From Chitinimonas sp. BJYL2 (GTDB lineage: Bacteria; Pseudomonadota; Gammaproteobacteria; Burkholderiales; Chitinimonadaceae), in assembly GCF_027257935.1 (NCBI RefSeq), contig NZ_JANZKW010000003.1, forward strand, positions 372,001 to 436,000: DNA of 64,000 nt. The letters run 5' to 3'. Below, in pieces: positions 55,209 to 63,989 of the stretch (position 1 is the first letter of the stretch; each line of letters opens with the position of its first letter). The notes below the pieces were generated by a model, which was not told the DNA's origin, searched no databases, and saw nothing but the letters and a program-made list of their open reading frames with translations. A program made the position numbers and the translations under genes.

Positions 55209-56717
55209 ATGCCTGATATCACCTATCTGTCCCGCCACGAATGGCCGTATATCCTGCTGGTGTGCGGCATCCTGCTGTTTGCGCTGTACCGCTATCGTCC
55301 CGCCGAGCGGCGTAATGTGGCCCTCACCATCCTGTTCCTGATCGGCGGCTTGATCGGCTTGTCGCTGGGCCATCTGGCCGAGGCTCACGGGATGAAGCAA
55401 GCAGCCGGCATTCTGGTCGAGCTGTTCACCATCATCCTGGGCCTGGTTGTCATCCGCCTGTTTGGCCTGGCGCTGTTCCGGCTAGGGCTTGCCGCGCTAA
55501 GGATCGAGCCGCCGCGCATCCTCGAAGATGTGCTGGTGATGGTGGCCTATCTGGTCTGGGGGCTGGTGCGGCTGCGTTATGCCGGGCTGGATCTGTCGCA
55601 GTTGGTGACCACATCGGCCGTGATCACGGCGGTGCTGGCCTTTGCGATGCAGGATACGCTGGGCAATATCCTTTCGGGCATTGCGCTACAGCTCGATGAT
55701 TCGCTGGAATTGGGGCAGTGGGTCAAGCTGCCGGATGTCTCCGGCAAAGTACTGCAGATCGGCTGGCGCTCTACCCTGATCGAGACCCGTAACGGTGAAA
55801 CCGTGGTGGTCCCCAATGCCTGGCTGATGAAGAACAGCTTCCAGCTCGTGGGCAAGCGCTTCAATGGTCATCCGCTCGTCTGGCGACGCTGGGTGTGGCT
55901 GGAGGTGAGCTGGGATCATCCGCCCGCGCGTGTGCTCGAGCTGATGCATATGGCCATTCGTGATGCGCATATCGACGGGGTGGCAAGCGAACCGCCCCCC
56001 CATGCCGTGCTGATGGAAATGCGCGATGGCATTGGCCGCTACGCGCTGCGCTACTGGCTGACGGACTTTCTGGCCGATGACGGTACCGACTCCCAGGTCC
56101 GCGCCCACCTTGTGGCCGCCATGGTCCGTAACGGGATTCCTATGGCTGCGCCCAGCCACAATGTCCTGATGACCAAGGACAACGACAAGACTGCAGCCCA
56201 GCGACAGGAAGTGGATCTGGAGCGTCGGCTCACGGCGCTGGCGGGTGTACCGCTGTTTGCCGATTTCACCGACGAGGAGCGTCGCCATCTGGCCGTGCAA
56301 TTGCGCTTTGCGCCGTTCGAGTGTGGTGATGTCATCAGCCGTGAGGGCGCGGTTGCGCACTGGCTCTATATCCTCACCGTGGGGGAAGTAGACGTCTGGC
56401 ACGACTACGATACCCCGACAGCGGATCTGCTCGGCCACCTCAAGGCGGGTAGCTTCTTTGGCGAAATGGGCCTGATGCTGGGCGCGCCGCGCACGGCAAC
56501 GGTGGTGGCTGCCAGCTATGTGGAATGCTATCGGCTTGATCGTGCCGGCTTTGAAGCCATTCTCACCGCCCGCCCCAGTCTGGCAGATACGCTATCGCGG
56601 ATACTGGCCGAGCGCATGGCAGAGAACCATCTGCATAGCCGCGACAAGCTCAGTACGCCGGCCAGCCCCCCTCAGGCGGAGGTGCTCGAACGCATTCGCC
56701 GCTTCTTCGGGCTGTAA
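55209..56717 (+). CDS. MscS-family channel with C-terminal cyclic-nucleotide-binding domain
   Basis: 502 residues. Several N-terminal membrane helices at about 10-130, then the MscS pore helix and beta domain (ITAVLAFAMQDTLGNILSGIALQLDDSLELGQWV). C-terminal CRP/CNMP domain at about 345-470 with GEMGLMLGAPRTATV matching the phosphate-binding cassette. Homologues gate ion or solute flow by tension or by cAMP/cGMP. The nucleotide cannot be named. The start at 55209 is close to the divergent EAL-HDOD gene start region. Confidence 0.92.
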   Translation: MPDITYLSRHEWPYILLVCGILLFALYRYRPAERRNVALTILFLIGGLIGLSLGHLAEAHGMKQAAGILVELFTIILGLVVIRLFGLALFRLGLAALRIEPPRILEDVLVMVAYLVWGLVRLRYAGLDLSQLVTTSAVITAVLAFAMQDTLGNILSGIALQLDDSLELGQWVKLPDVSGKVLQIGWRSTLIETRNGETVVVPNAWLMKNSFQLVGKRFNGHPLVWRRWVWLEVSWDHPPARVLELMHMAIRDAHIDGVASEPPPHAVLMEMRDGIGRYALRYWLTDFLADDGTDSQVRAHLVAAMVRNGIPMAAPSHNVLMTKDNDKTAAQRQEVDLERRLTALAGVPLFADFTDEERRHLAVQLRFAPFECGDVISREGAVAHWLYILTVGEVDVWHDYDTPTADLLGHLKAGSFFGEMGLMLGAPRTATVVAASYVECYRLDRAGFEAILTARPSLADTLSRILAERMAENHLHSRDKLSTPASPPQAEVLERIRRFFGL

Positions 56718-56830
56718 GCACCGCGGCCTGGTAACAATCCCTTGTTGGCACGGACGGCAACCTGTCTGTCGTCGGGTTGCCTGGTTTGGCGGATAACAGT
56801 TCGGCCGTTTGGCCGGGAAGCGGCGCATTT

Positions 56831-57745
56831 TCAGTTAGCGCGTCGCCGCGGCGGCACCACCGGTTTACCTTGTTCCCGCCGGTTCTGCATCCGTTGCCGG
56901 ATTGCCTGCTCCGCCTGTTCCGCACGGGGTGGCGGGTTCATCATGCCCGTGGCCCCGTCCTCCTGACGTTCTGACTGTCGCGACTCCATCCGCTCGCGCA
57001 GGGCCTGCCGTCCCTGCTCCAGCAGGCTATCGCGCTGCTCCGGAGAGAGCGGTCGTGCGCGGAAGCCGCGATCCGTGCGCTCGTGCAAGCGATTCAACAC
57101 AGACTCGATGCCATGCTCCTGGGCAAACTGTCGCAATCGCTCGAATACAGCGGGCCGGCGTACCAGCAAGCCCGGCCTGGCATCGGCACCCTGCGCCGCA
57201 AAGGCGGCCTCGCCGGGACGAACCGTCAACTCGGCGCCTCCCGCGCGCATGAGGGTTTCACCTTCATGCACCGTGTCATAGACGCCAGCGGGCAGATCCG
57301 GATCGTCGCTGCGTTCAATCACCACTGTTTCGTGATCGGTTCCCCGGATGCCCATAGTCACCGTGGGCGTGGCCAGCCGGTAGGCGGGTTTGTGACTCTG
57401 GCCGATCAGCCCGGTCACCGAGCGCAAGGCACCGGTCAGCAAGCTGATCCAGGCACGGGAATCATCGGGTCTGTCGGCGCTGTAGCGATAATCGTCAACC
57501 CGCACACGCGTATTGGGACGCAGGGTCAGGCTGGCACCATCACTCATCGATACCACCATCCAGCCCTTGGCACCGGTCAGCAAGGTATCGCCTACCGAGA
57601 CCTTGCTGGTCACGACGGTCGTCTGAGGATCACCATGAAGATCGAAGCGGGCTACTTCGCCACCGGCGGCCTCAATGCGTCCGGCAATGGCAGCGTGGAC
57701 AAGTGACGAGCAAGCAAGCGACAGCAGCAAGAGCATGCGCAACAT
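56831..57745 (-). CDS. exported FecR-domain protein
   Basis: 304 residues. Signal peptide (MLLLLSLACSSLVHAA) then a FecR domain at about 20-160 (VGDTLLTGAKGWMVVSMSDGASLTLRPNTRVRVDDYRY, then TVTMGIRGTDHETVV), with no membrane-spanning anti-sigma segment. The C-terminus is Arg/Gln-rich and helical, of low complexity (RESQ-like). It is probably a periplasmic structural protein and not an anti-sigma factor. It starts 7 bases after the upstream beta-barrel gene. Confidence 0.85.
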   Translation of the reverse strand: MLRMLLLLSLACSSLVHAAIAGRIEAAGGEVARFDLHGDPQTTVVTSKVSVGDTLLTGAKGWMVVSMSDGASLTLRPNTRVRVDDYRYSADRPDDSRAWISLLTGALRSVTGLIGQSHKPAYRLATPTVTMGIRGTDHETVVIERSDDPDLPAGVYDTVHEGETLMRAGGAELTVRPGEAAFAAQGADARPGLLVRRPAVFERLRQFAQEHGIESVLNRLHERTDRGFRARPLSPEQRDSLLEQGRQALRERMESRQSERQEDGATGMMNPPPRAEQAEQAIRQRMQNRREQGKPVVPPRRRAN

Positions 57746-57752
57746 GGTGGCC

Positions 57753-58562
57753 TCAGGGGAAGCGATAGCTGTAGGTGATCGAGATATCCTGCTGCGGATC
57801 GTCGTCAGACAGGCCGCGCATCAGGTTGATACCCAGGCGCCCCGTTTCGCCCAGGGGCAGGTATCCCGACAGGCTGACACTGCGTGAAGACGGATAGCCG
57901 GGCGTGGCATTTTGCGACCACGCGTAGTCCATGCCCATGCCAAAGCCCTGGGGATTCTCATAACCGAGGTAGAGGTCGCTGTTCCAGACGTTGCGGGTGG
58001 TCTGGCCCGCCGGCTTGCCCAGCCAGCTGTAGCCGCTGCTCCAGCTCAACTGATAGGGCCCAAAGCCGCGGCTCAAGCTGGCAGACAGCGACCAGTCCGT
58101 CTTGCCGGTGGAGAAACCCTTCTCCTCACTACCCGTGGGCAGCTTCACCCCAGCGCGCCAATCCATACCCCAAGGGTCGTTCTCTTCCCCGAAACTGAAA
58201 CTGCGTCCCAGATTTAGGTTGACGTCGCCCCAGCCGTTAACGCGTCCCAGCGCGCCATCCGGGCGCGGCCGCTGTACGGGCACCCAGACCAGACGCTGGC
58301 CCACGCGCACGGCTTTGAAGCCCGTTCGTCCTGCAAGGGCCTGATCCACGCTGGCACGCTGCTGACGCCAGTTGCCGCTCGCATCCACGCTCCAGTCGCT
58401 GCTGCGATAAGAGAAGCCCAGCGGAACGGACCATTCACGCACCAGTGGATCATCGTAGTCGCTGTAACCCCATCCACTTGTCAGCGTGAAGTCCGCCGCC
58501 AGCAAGGGTGGCGCCAGCGCGGCCAGCAAACAGGGCATCGTAAGGCGAATCATGGTGCGCAT
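57753..58562 (-). CDS. outer-membrane beta-barrel protein of unknown function
   Basis: 269 residues with signal peptide (MPCLLAALAPPLLAA). The mature part alternates polar and aromatic residues in beta strands (WSVPLGFSYRSSDWSVDASGNW, RAGVKLPTGSEEKGFSTGKTD, WNSDLYLGYENPQGFGMGMDYA) and ends in ITYSYRFP, a near-terminal Phe as in outer-membrane proteins. Resembles transporter-like barrels called MetA-pathway or DUF3187-like, but I do not commit. Operon with the FecR gene. ATG 58562 or 58553 could be used. Confidence 0.7.
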   Translation of the reverse strand: MRTMIRLTMPCLLAALAPPLLAADFTLTSGWGYSDYDDPLVREWSVPLGFSYRSSDWSVDASGNWRQQRASVDQALAGRTGFKAVRVGQRLVWVPVQRPRPDGALGRVNGWGDVNLNLGRSFSFGEENDPWGMDWRAGVKLPTGSEEKGFSTGKTDWSLSASLSRGFGPYQLSWSSGYSWLGKPAGQTTRNVWNSDLYLGYENPQGFGMGMDYAWSQNATPGYPSSRSVSLSGYLPLGETGRLGINLMRGLSDDDPQQDISITYSYRFP

Positions 58563-58695
58563 CTCCCGGGGGCACGTGACCTCATTCTAGGTCTGATGTG
58601 GCGGTGCGCCAGTTTGTCGGGAGATCAGCGTGGCTGTGGCGGCATCTTCACCACAGTGTCGGTACAGGGTGCCGAGCCCGTGCTCAGGCACTAAC

Positions 58696-59448
58696 ATGGA
58701 ATATATGCGCACCTTCCTGCATGCCTGCCTCTTGCTGATGATTGCCTTGGCTCCTTGGTCTGTCCGGGCGGCACCACTGCGGGTCAGCGCGTCGTCCGGC
58801 TGGGGTATGCCGATTGGCGAGGTGGATGCACAAGGGCATTTGAGCGGCGGCATCATGCATGAGCTGTATGGGGCCCTGGGACGGGAGATGAATGTGCCTG
58901 TGGTGGTACTGACCCTGCCGCGCAAGCGCATCGATAACGCCGTCATGCATGGCGAAGTCGATTTGCGCTGCTTCCTGAATCGTCGCTGGGTCGGCAATCC
59001 GGCAGATTACCGCTGGAGCGGCACACTCTTCACCGTGCAGGACGTGGTGGTGGCCCGCGCAGATACGCCTAGCCCGGCCAACCTGGCTGAGCTGCGCGGC
59101 AAGACGCTGGGCACGGTGCTTGGGTATGTATATCCGGACGCCTTGCAGGTGCAGCTGGGCAAGCAGATTGTCCGCGAGGATGCGCCCACGCCTGCGTTGG
59201 CCTTATCCAAGCTGCTGCTGGGCAGATCGGATTACGCCTTGGTCGATAGTCTGGTGCTGGCCTGGTATGCAAAACACCAGCGTGTCCGCTTTGCCGCAAA
59301 CCCGCTGGTGGTGAATAGCTACGAGATTGAATGTGCGACGCCCATCCGCACGGGCCAGCCGGGGCAGGCAGCGCTGGCGGCGCTGGAACGCATGCGCAAA
59401 CGCGGCGATATCGCGCAGATCCTGGCGCGTTATCAGTCGGCGCACTGA
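58696..59448 (+). CDS. periplasmic solute-binding protein, SBP_bac_3 type
   Basis: 250 residues with signal peptide (LLLMIALAPWSVRAA). Mature protein follows the type-II amino acid-binding fold: PLRVSASSGWGMPIG, LSGGIMHELYGALGREMNV, GEVDLRCFLNRRW, LRGKTLGTVLGYVYPDALQ, and SDYALVDSLVLAWY. No ABC permease is next to it, so it may be an orphan binding or signalling protein, as is common in this family. ATG 58696 or 58705 fit. Confidence 0.85.
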   Translation: MEYMRTFLHACLLLMIALAPWSVRAAPLRVSASSGWGMPIGEVDAQGHLSGGIMHELYGALGREMNVPVVVLTLPRKRIDNAVMHGEVDLRCFLNRRWVGNPADYRWSGTLFTVQDVVVARADTPSPANLAELRGKTLGTVLGYVYPDALQVQLGKQIVREDAPTPALALSKLLLGRSDYALVDSLVLAWYAKHQRVRFAANPLVVNSYEIECATPIRTGQPGQAALAALERMRKRGDIAQILARYQSAH

Positions 59449-59472
59449 GCCGCCAAAGGACGGGGTGCGCGT

Positions 59473-60609
59473 CTAGACGATATCCAGGTGATCCAGCCCT
59501 GCCATGGCGTCCCGGTTCTTCGATTCCTTGGAGTCCAGCTTGATCTTCAGACGCAGGTCGTTGACCGAATCGGCGTTGCGTAGTGCGTCTTCGTAGCTGA
59601 TACGACCTTCTTCGTAGATATCGAACAACGCCTGATCAAAGGTCTGCATGCCGAGTTCGCGGCTCTTGGACATGATGGTCTTGATCTCGTGCACATCGCC
59701 TTTGAAGATCAGGTCGGAGATTAGCGGACTGTTGAGCATCACTTCTACCGCTGCCACCCGGCCCTTGCCAGAGCGATGCGGAATCAGCCGTTGCGAGATG
59801 AATGCTTTGAGGTTCAGGCTCAAGTCCATCAGCAGCTGGGCACGGCGCTCTTCAGGGAAGAAGTTGATGATCCGGTCCAGCGCCTGGTTGGCCGAGTTGG
59901 CGTGCAGGGTGGCCATGCAAAGGTGACCGGTTTCGGCAAAGGCCACCGCGTAATCCATGGTTTCGCGGTCGCGGATTTCACCGATCAGGATCACGTCGGG
60001 GGCTTGCCGCAGCGTGTTCTTGAGCGCGTTGTGCCAGTTATCGGTATCCACCCCGATTTCACGCTGGGTCACGATACAGTTCTTGTGTTCGTGTACGTAT
60101 TCGACTGGGTCTTCAATCGTAATGATATGACCGTAGCTGTTCTCGTTCCGGAAGCCGATCATCGCTGCCAGCGAGGTCGACTTACCTGAACCGGTACCGC
60201 CCACAAAGATCACCAGACCGCGCTTTGCCAGCGCCACATCCTTGAGCACCACCGGCAGGCCCAGATCATCGAACTTGGGGATGTCGGTCGTGATGGTCCG
60301 CAATACCAGACCAATCCGTCCTTGCTGCTGGAATGCGTTGCAGCGGAAGCGGCCGATACCGCCGGGGCTGATGGCGAAGTTGCATTCCTTGGTGGCTTCA
60401 AATTCTTCAGCCTGCCGGTCATTCATCACCGCGCGGCACAGTTCCTTGGTGTGCTGCGAGCTGAGTGCCTGGCTGGATACCGGCGTGAGCTTGCCGTCGA
60501 TTTTCATCGCGGGCGGAAAATCCGCGGTAATGAACAAGTCCGACGCATTCTTTTGCCGCATCAGTCGCAGCAGATCGTGCATGAACTTGGTGGCCTGTTC
60601 CTTTTCCAT
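59473..60609 (-). CDS. pilU: twitching motility ATPase PilU
   Basis: 378 residues, cytoplasmic hexameric ATPase of type IV pilus retraction, aiding PilT. Walker A GGTGSGKSTS, aspartate box IITIEDPVEYVHE, Walker B DVILIGEIRDRET, HAD-like ATLHANSANQAL, with the PilU tail (LKIKLDSKESKNRDAM). ATG 60609 has GGAG upstream. It follows pilT on the same strand with 161 bases between, a usual pilT-pilU pair. Confidence 0.96.
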   Translation of the reverse strand: MEKEQATKFMHDLLRLMRQKNASDLFITADFPPAMKIDGKLTPVSSQALSSQHTKELCRAVMNDRQAEEFEATKECNFAISPGGIGRFRCNAFQQQGRIGLVLRTITTDIPKFDDLGLPVVLKDVALAKRGLVIFVGGTGSGKSTSLAAMIGFRNENSYGHIITIEDPVEYVHEHKNCIVTQREIGVDTDNWHNALKNTLRQAPDVILIGEIRDRETMDYAVAFAETGHLCMATLHANSANQALDRIINFFPEERRAQLLMDLSLNLKAFISQRLIPHRSGKGRVAAVEVMLNSPLISDLIFKGDVHEIKTIMSKSRELGMQTFDQALFDIYEEGRISYEDALRNADSVNDLRLKIKLDSKESKNRDAMAGLDHLDIV

Positions 60610-60678
60610 GGTCTTACTCCTGCAATTCGATCTCACCGAGTCGAACTGGCAACGTGTGTCGTCGTGCGTTTAACTGGA

Positions 60679-60720
60679 CCGACGCCTGCTACAGGGCCAA
60701 TCCAGCCACTGGCCGGCGTC
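60679..60720 (-). other. inverted repeat in the pilT-pilU spacer
   Basis: CGACGCC / GGCGTCG enclosing a second stem (GGGCCA / TGGCC). No T-run follows on either strand, so it is more likely an mRNA structure between pilT and pilU than a full terminator. Confidence 0.4.
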
Positions 60721-60770
60721 GCTTTGGCGGTACGCCGTGACCTGGTGGTTCAAACAATGGTTGAGCGGAC

Positions 60771-61811
60771 TTACTTGAAGTTATCCGGATTCATCGCCTT
60801 GCTGCGTGCCTCGGCATTGGTGATCAGGTTACGGCGCACCAGATCGGTCAGGCACTGATCCAGCGTCTGCATGCCGTGCTGCTGGCCGGTCTGGATCGTC
60901 GAGTACATCTGCGCGATCTTGTTCTCGCGGATCAGGTTACGGATGGCCGGGATCCCGATCATGATCTCGTGCGCTGCCACCCGGCCGTTGCCGTCCTTGG
61001 TCTTGAGCAGCGATTGTGAGATCACCGCACGCAAGGATTCTGACAGCATCGACCGGACCATTTCCTTTTCGGCTGCCGGGAACACGTCAACGATACGGTC
61101 AACCGTCTTGGCGGCGGACGAGGTGTGCAGCGTACCGAACACCAAGTGGCCGGTTTCGGCGGCGGTCAGCGCCAGGCGGATGGTTTCGAGGTCACGCATT
61201 TCGCCCACGAGGATGACGTCCGGGTCTTCCCGCAGTGCGGAACGCAGCGCGTTGGCAAACGACAGCGTCATCGGGCCGACTTCACGCTGGTTGATCAGGC
61301 ACTTTTTCGATTCATGCACGAATTCGATCGGGTCTTCCACCGTAAGGATGTGGCCGTACTCGTTTTCGTTGATGTAGTTGATGATCGCCGCCAGCGTGGT
61401 CGATTTGCCCGAACCGGTAGGGCCGGTCACCAGCACGATGCCGCGCGGGGTCTCGGCGATTTCCTTGAATACCTTGGGGGCATTCAGGTCTTCCAGGCTC
61501 AGCACTTTGGAGGGAATGGTACGGAATACGGCGCCGGCGCCGCGGTTCTGGTTAAAGGCGTTGACGCGGAAACGGGCAAGACCGGGAATCTCGAACGAGA
61601 AGTCACATTCCAGCGTTTCTTCATAGGTCTTGCGCTGGCCGTCGTTCATGATGTCGTACACCATGTCATGAACGTCTTTGTGTTCCATCGCCGGCAGGTT
61701 GATGCGGCGTACATCGCCGTGTACACGGATACACGGCGGCATGCCGGCCGAGAGGTGCAAGTCCGAGGCCTTGTTCTTGACCGAGAACGCCAGAAGTTCC
61801 GAGATTTCCAT
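60771..61811 (-). CDS. pilT: twitching motility ATPase PilT
   Basis: 346 residues, retracts type IV pili. Walker A GPTGSGKSTT, aspartate box LTVEDPIEFVHE, Walker B DVILVGEMRDLET, GTLHTSSAAKT, and the PilT signature AIRNLIRE near the C-terminus. Type IV pili are needed for twitching and often for DNA uptake. It is divergent from yggS as in many proteobacteria. Confidence 0.97.
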   Translation of the reverse strand: MEISELLAFSVKNKASDLHLSAGMPPCIRVHGDVRRINLPAMEHKDVHDMVYDIMNDGQRKTYEETLECDFSFEIPGLARFRVNAFNQNRGAGAVFRTIPSKVLSLEDLNAPKVFKEIAETPRGIVLVTGPTGSGKSTTLAAIINYINENEYGHILTVEDPIEFVHESKKCLINQREVGPMTLSFANALRSALREDPDVILVGEMRDLETIRLALTAAETGHLVFGTLHTSSAAKTVDRIVDVFPAAEKEMVRSMLSESLRAVISQSLLKTKDGNGRVAAHEIMIGIPAIRNLIRENKIAQMYSTIQTGQQHGMQTLDQCLTDLVRRNLITNAEARSKAMNPDNFK

Positions 61812-61876
61812 TTATAATTCCCCGTTCAAAGCCGCATGCCAATTGGGTTTGCGGCACATTTTGCAAGGCATTATGG

Positions 61877-62593
61877 ATGGCGGACTTCGAGAAATCCAGA
61901 CAGCAGGTGCAAGCCCGCATCGATGCCGCGCTGCAGGCCGCTGGCCGCGCACCGGGCGAGTGTACGCTGCTTGCCGTCAGCAAGACATTTCCTGCTGAAA
62001 CGGTAAGGGCTGCCTACGCGGCCGGGCAGCGCGCATTCGGCGAGAACTATGTGCAGGAGCTGGTCGACAAGACCGAAGCGCTGGCAGATCTCGCTGACTT
62101 GGAATGGCATTTCATCGGGCCGTTGCAAAGCAACAAGAGTCGCCCGGTGGCAGAGCGTGCCCATTGGGTGCATAGCGTTGATCGGCTGCGCATCGCCGAG
62201 CGGTTGTCGGCTCAGCGGCCGGTGGCCATGCCGCCATTGAATGTCTGCATTCAGGTGAATGTGTCGGGCGAAGCCAGCAAGTCCGGCTGCGACCCGGCCG
62301 AGGCGCTGCCGCTGGCATTGGCGGTGGCCAAGCTTCCCGGGCTGCGGCTGCGCGGCCTGATGTGCATTCCCGCCGCGGATGCCGCCGAGCCGGTCTTGCG
62401 TCAGCAGTTCGGATTGCTGCGTCAGCTGCGCCACGAAATCACCCAGGCCGGCCTTGTGCCTGATACCTTGTCGATGGGCATGTCGGCCGACCTGGCCCAG
62501 GCCATTGCCGAAGGATCCACTTTGGTGCGCGTGGGTACCGCCCTGTTTGGCGCCCGCCAGACACCGCTTGCACCGCTGGAGAATCAGGCTTGA
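61877..62593 (+). CDS. yggS: YggS-family PLP homeostasis protein
   Basis: 238 residues. Binds pyridoxal phosphate at Lys36 (LLAVSKTFP), with FGENYVQEL, WHFIGPLQSNK, QVNVSGEASKSG, and SMGMSADL. Non-catalytic carrier that buffers PLP and amino acid pools. ATG 61877 lies 65 bases from pilT. Its stop is overlapped by the TTG of the next gene. Confidence 0.95.
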   Translation: MADFEKSRQQVQARIDAALQAAGRAPGECTLLAVSKTFPAETVRAAYAAGQRAFGENYVQELVDKTEALADLADLEWHFIGPLQSNKSRPVAERAHWVHSVDRLRIAERLSAQRPVAMPPLNVCIQVNVSGEASKSGCDPAEALPLALAVAKLPGLRLRGLMCIPAADAAEPVLRQQFGLLRQLRHEITQAGLVPDTLSMGMSADLAQAIAEGSTLVRVGTALFGARQTPLAPLENQA

Positions 62594-63186
62594 GCACAAC
62601 GCACACACCGGCAACGCTGGCCGAACTCGCTCGCTGGCTGCGCGTGGAAGAAGGCGATAGCCGAGACCGGCTGGAGCTGGCTTCCGCATGGCAGCGCATG
62701 CCCGACGGTTCGCCGTACCGGCTCAAGCTTCAGTTTGCTGCAGGGATAGTGCTGGCCATCCTGCTATTGCTGTTCACCGTGGGCCTGTTGAGCGAGTCAC
62801 CCATGGCCTTGGCCATTGCGTTGATGGGCGGACTGCTGGCAGCCGGCGTGTTCTGGTATGTGCGCGCATGGTTCTGGCGCTCGGTACTGGAGCTGGATGC
62901 CCGCCACCTGTCGCTCACCTACTGCGGCTGGGGCGCGCCAGTGTCCACCATCTTGCTGCTCGAACAGATTGATCGACTGAGCTATGCGCTGCACGAAGGC
63001 CGCCTGGCCTCGCTGCAGCTTGAACACCGTGATGGTGAGTTGATACTGCCGTTCTCGGGTCAGCGCGAACTCGACAAACTCTACTTCAACCTGCTCCGGC
63101 ACTTGCTTCTCAAGCGCCGTCCAGCCATCACCATCGGGGAGTCCGCACCAATGCACGCCCCGGCTACGGAAAGTGAATCCCCATGA
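62590..63186 (+). CDS. membrane protein of unknown function
   Basis: 198 residues. N-terminal soluble helix, two membrane segments at about 48-95 (FAAGIVLAILLLLFTVGLL, LAIALMGGLLAAGVFWYV), and a beta-rich C-terminal part with PH-like pattern (SVLELDARHLSLTYCGWG, LASLQLEHRDGELILPF). TTG 62590 overlaps the yggS stop (TTGA), and the stop overlaps the proC ATG (ATGA), so all three are coupled. I do not recognise the family. Confidence 0.75.
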   Translation: MSTTHTPATLAELARWLRVEEGDSRDRLELASAWQRMPDGSPYRLKLQFAAGIVLAILLLLFTVGLLSESPMALAIALMGGLLAAGVFWYVRAWFWRSVLELDARHLSLTYCGWGAPVSTILLLEQIDRLSYALHEGRLASLQLEHRDGELILPFSGQRELDKLYFNLLRHLLLKRRPAITIGESAPMHAPATESESP

Positions 63187-63989
63187 AAATCGTCTTTATC
63201 GGTGGTGGCAATATGGCGACCGCCATGCTGGGCGGCCTCTTGCAGCAGGGCTACGCCGCAAACGACTTGTATGTGGTTGAGCCCGATGCGGGCAAGCGTG
63301 CCCAGCTTGCCAGCGAATTCGGGGTGACGACCCTTGCAGCGGACGTGCCGCTGCCGGCGACGGACGTGGCCATACTGGCCGTGAAGCCGCAGCAGTTGGC
63401 CGAGGTGGCCCGCAATCAGGCCGGGGCGCTGGCGGGGCGGCTCGTGATCAGCATCGCTGCCGGCATCCGTATGGCGGATCTTGATCGCTGGCTGGGTGGC
63501 CGGGCGAGACTGGTCCGGGTAATGCCGAACACGCCGGCTCTGGTACGTGCGGGCGTCAGCGGAGCCTGGCTGGGCCCTCAGGCCGACATTGCCGATCGGG
63601 AAGTTGCCAGCCGCATCCTTCAGAGCGTAGGGCAGGTGGTCTGGGTAGAGCAGGAGCAGCAGATTGATGCCATTACTGCCATCTCGGGTTCCGGCCCTGC
63701 CTATGTATTCCATTTCATGGAGTCGCTGGTAGCTGCAGCCCGCGAACTGGGCTTTGATGCGACAACTGCCCGCCAGCTCGCCTATGGCACCTTCGATGGC
63801 GCCATCAAACTGGCCATGGCCAGCGATGACGAAGTGGGAACGTTGCGCGAGAAGGTCACCTCCAAAGGTGGCACGACGGCAGCTGCGCTGGCCCGCATGA
63901 ACGAAGCCGGTGTGCAGGCCGGCATTGTGGCGGGCGCCCATGCTGCCTGCGCCCGTGCTGCCGAACTTGCCGATGAACTGGGCAAGTAA
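63183..63989 (+). CDS. proC: pyrroline-5-carboxylate reductase
   Basis: 268 residues, complete within the window. Last step of proline synthesis, NADPH-dependent. Dinucleotide fold FIGGGNMATAMLGG, LAVKPQQL, VRVMPNTPALV, SGSGPAYVFHFMESL and TSKGGTTAAAL. It is the third gene of the yggS operon, a conserved association. ATG overlaps the preceding stop. Confidence 0.97.
   Translation: MKIVFIGGGNMATAMLGGLLQQGYAANDLYVVEPDAGKRAQLASEFGVTTLAADVPLPATDVAILAVKPQQLAEVARNQAGALAGRLVISIAAGIRMADLDRWLGGRARLVRVMPNTPALVRAGVSGAWLGPQADIADREVASRILQSVGQVVWVEQEQQIDAITAISGSGPAYVFHFMESLVAAARELGFDATTARQLAYGTFDGAIKLAMASDDEVGTLREKVTSKGGTTAAALARMNEAGVQAGIVAGAHAACARAAELADELGK

Noticed and set aside
60679-60720. Terminator between pilT and pilU.
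   Set aside because: The stem lacks a T-run on the minus strand; listed as a structure only.
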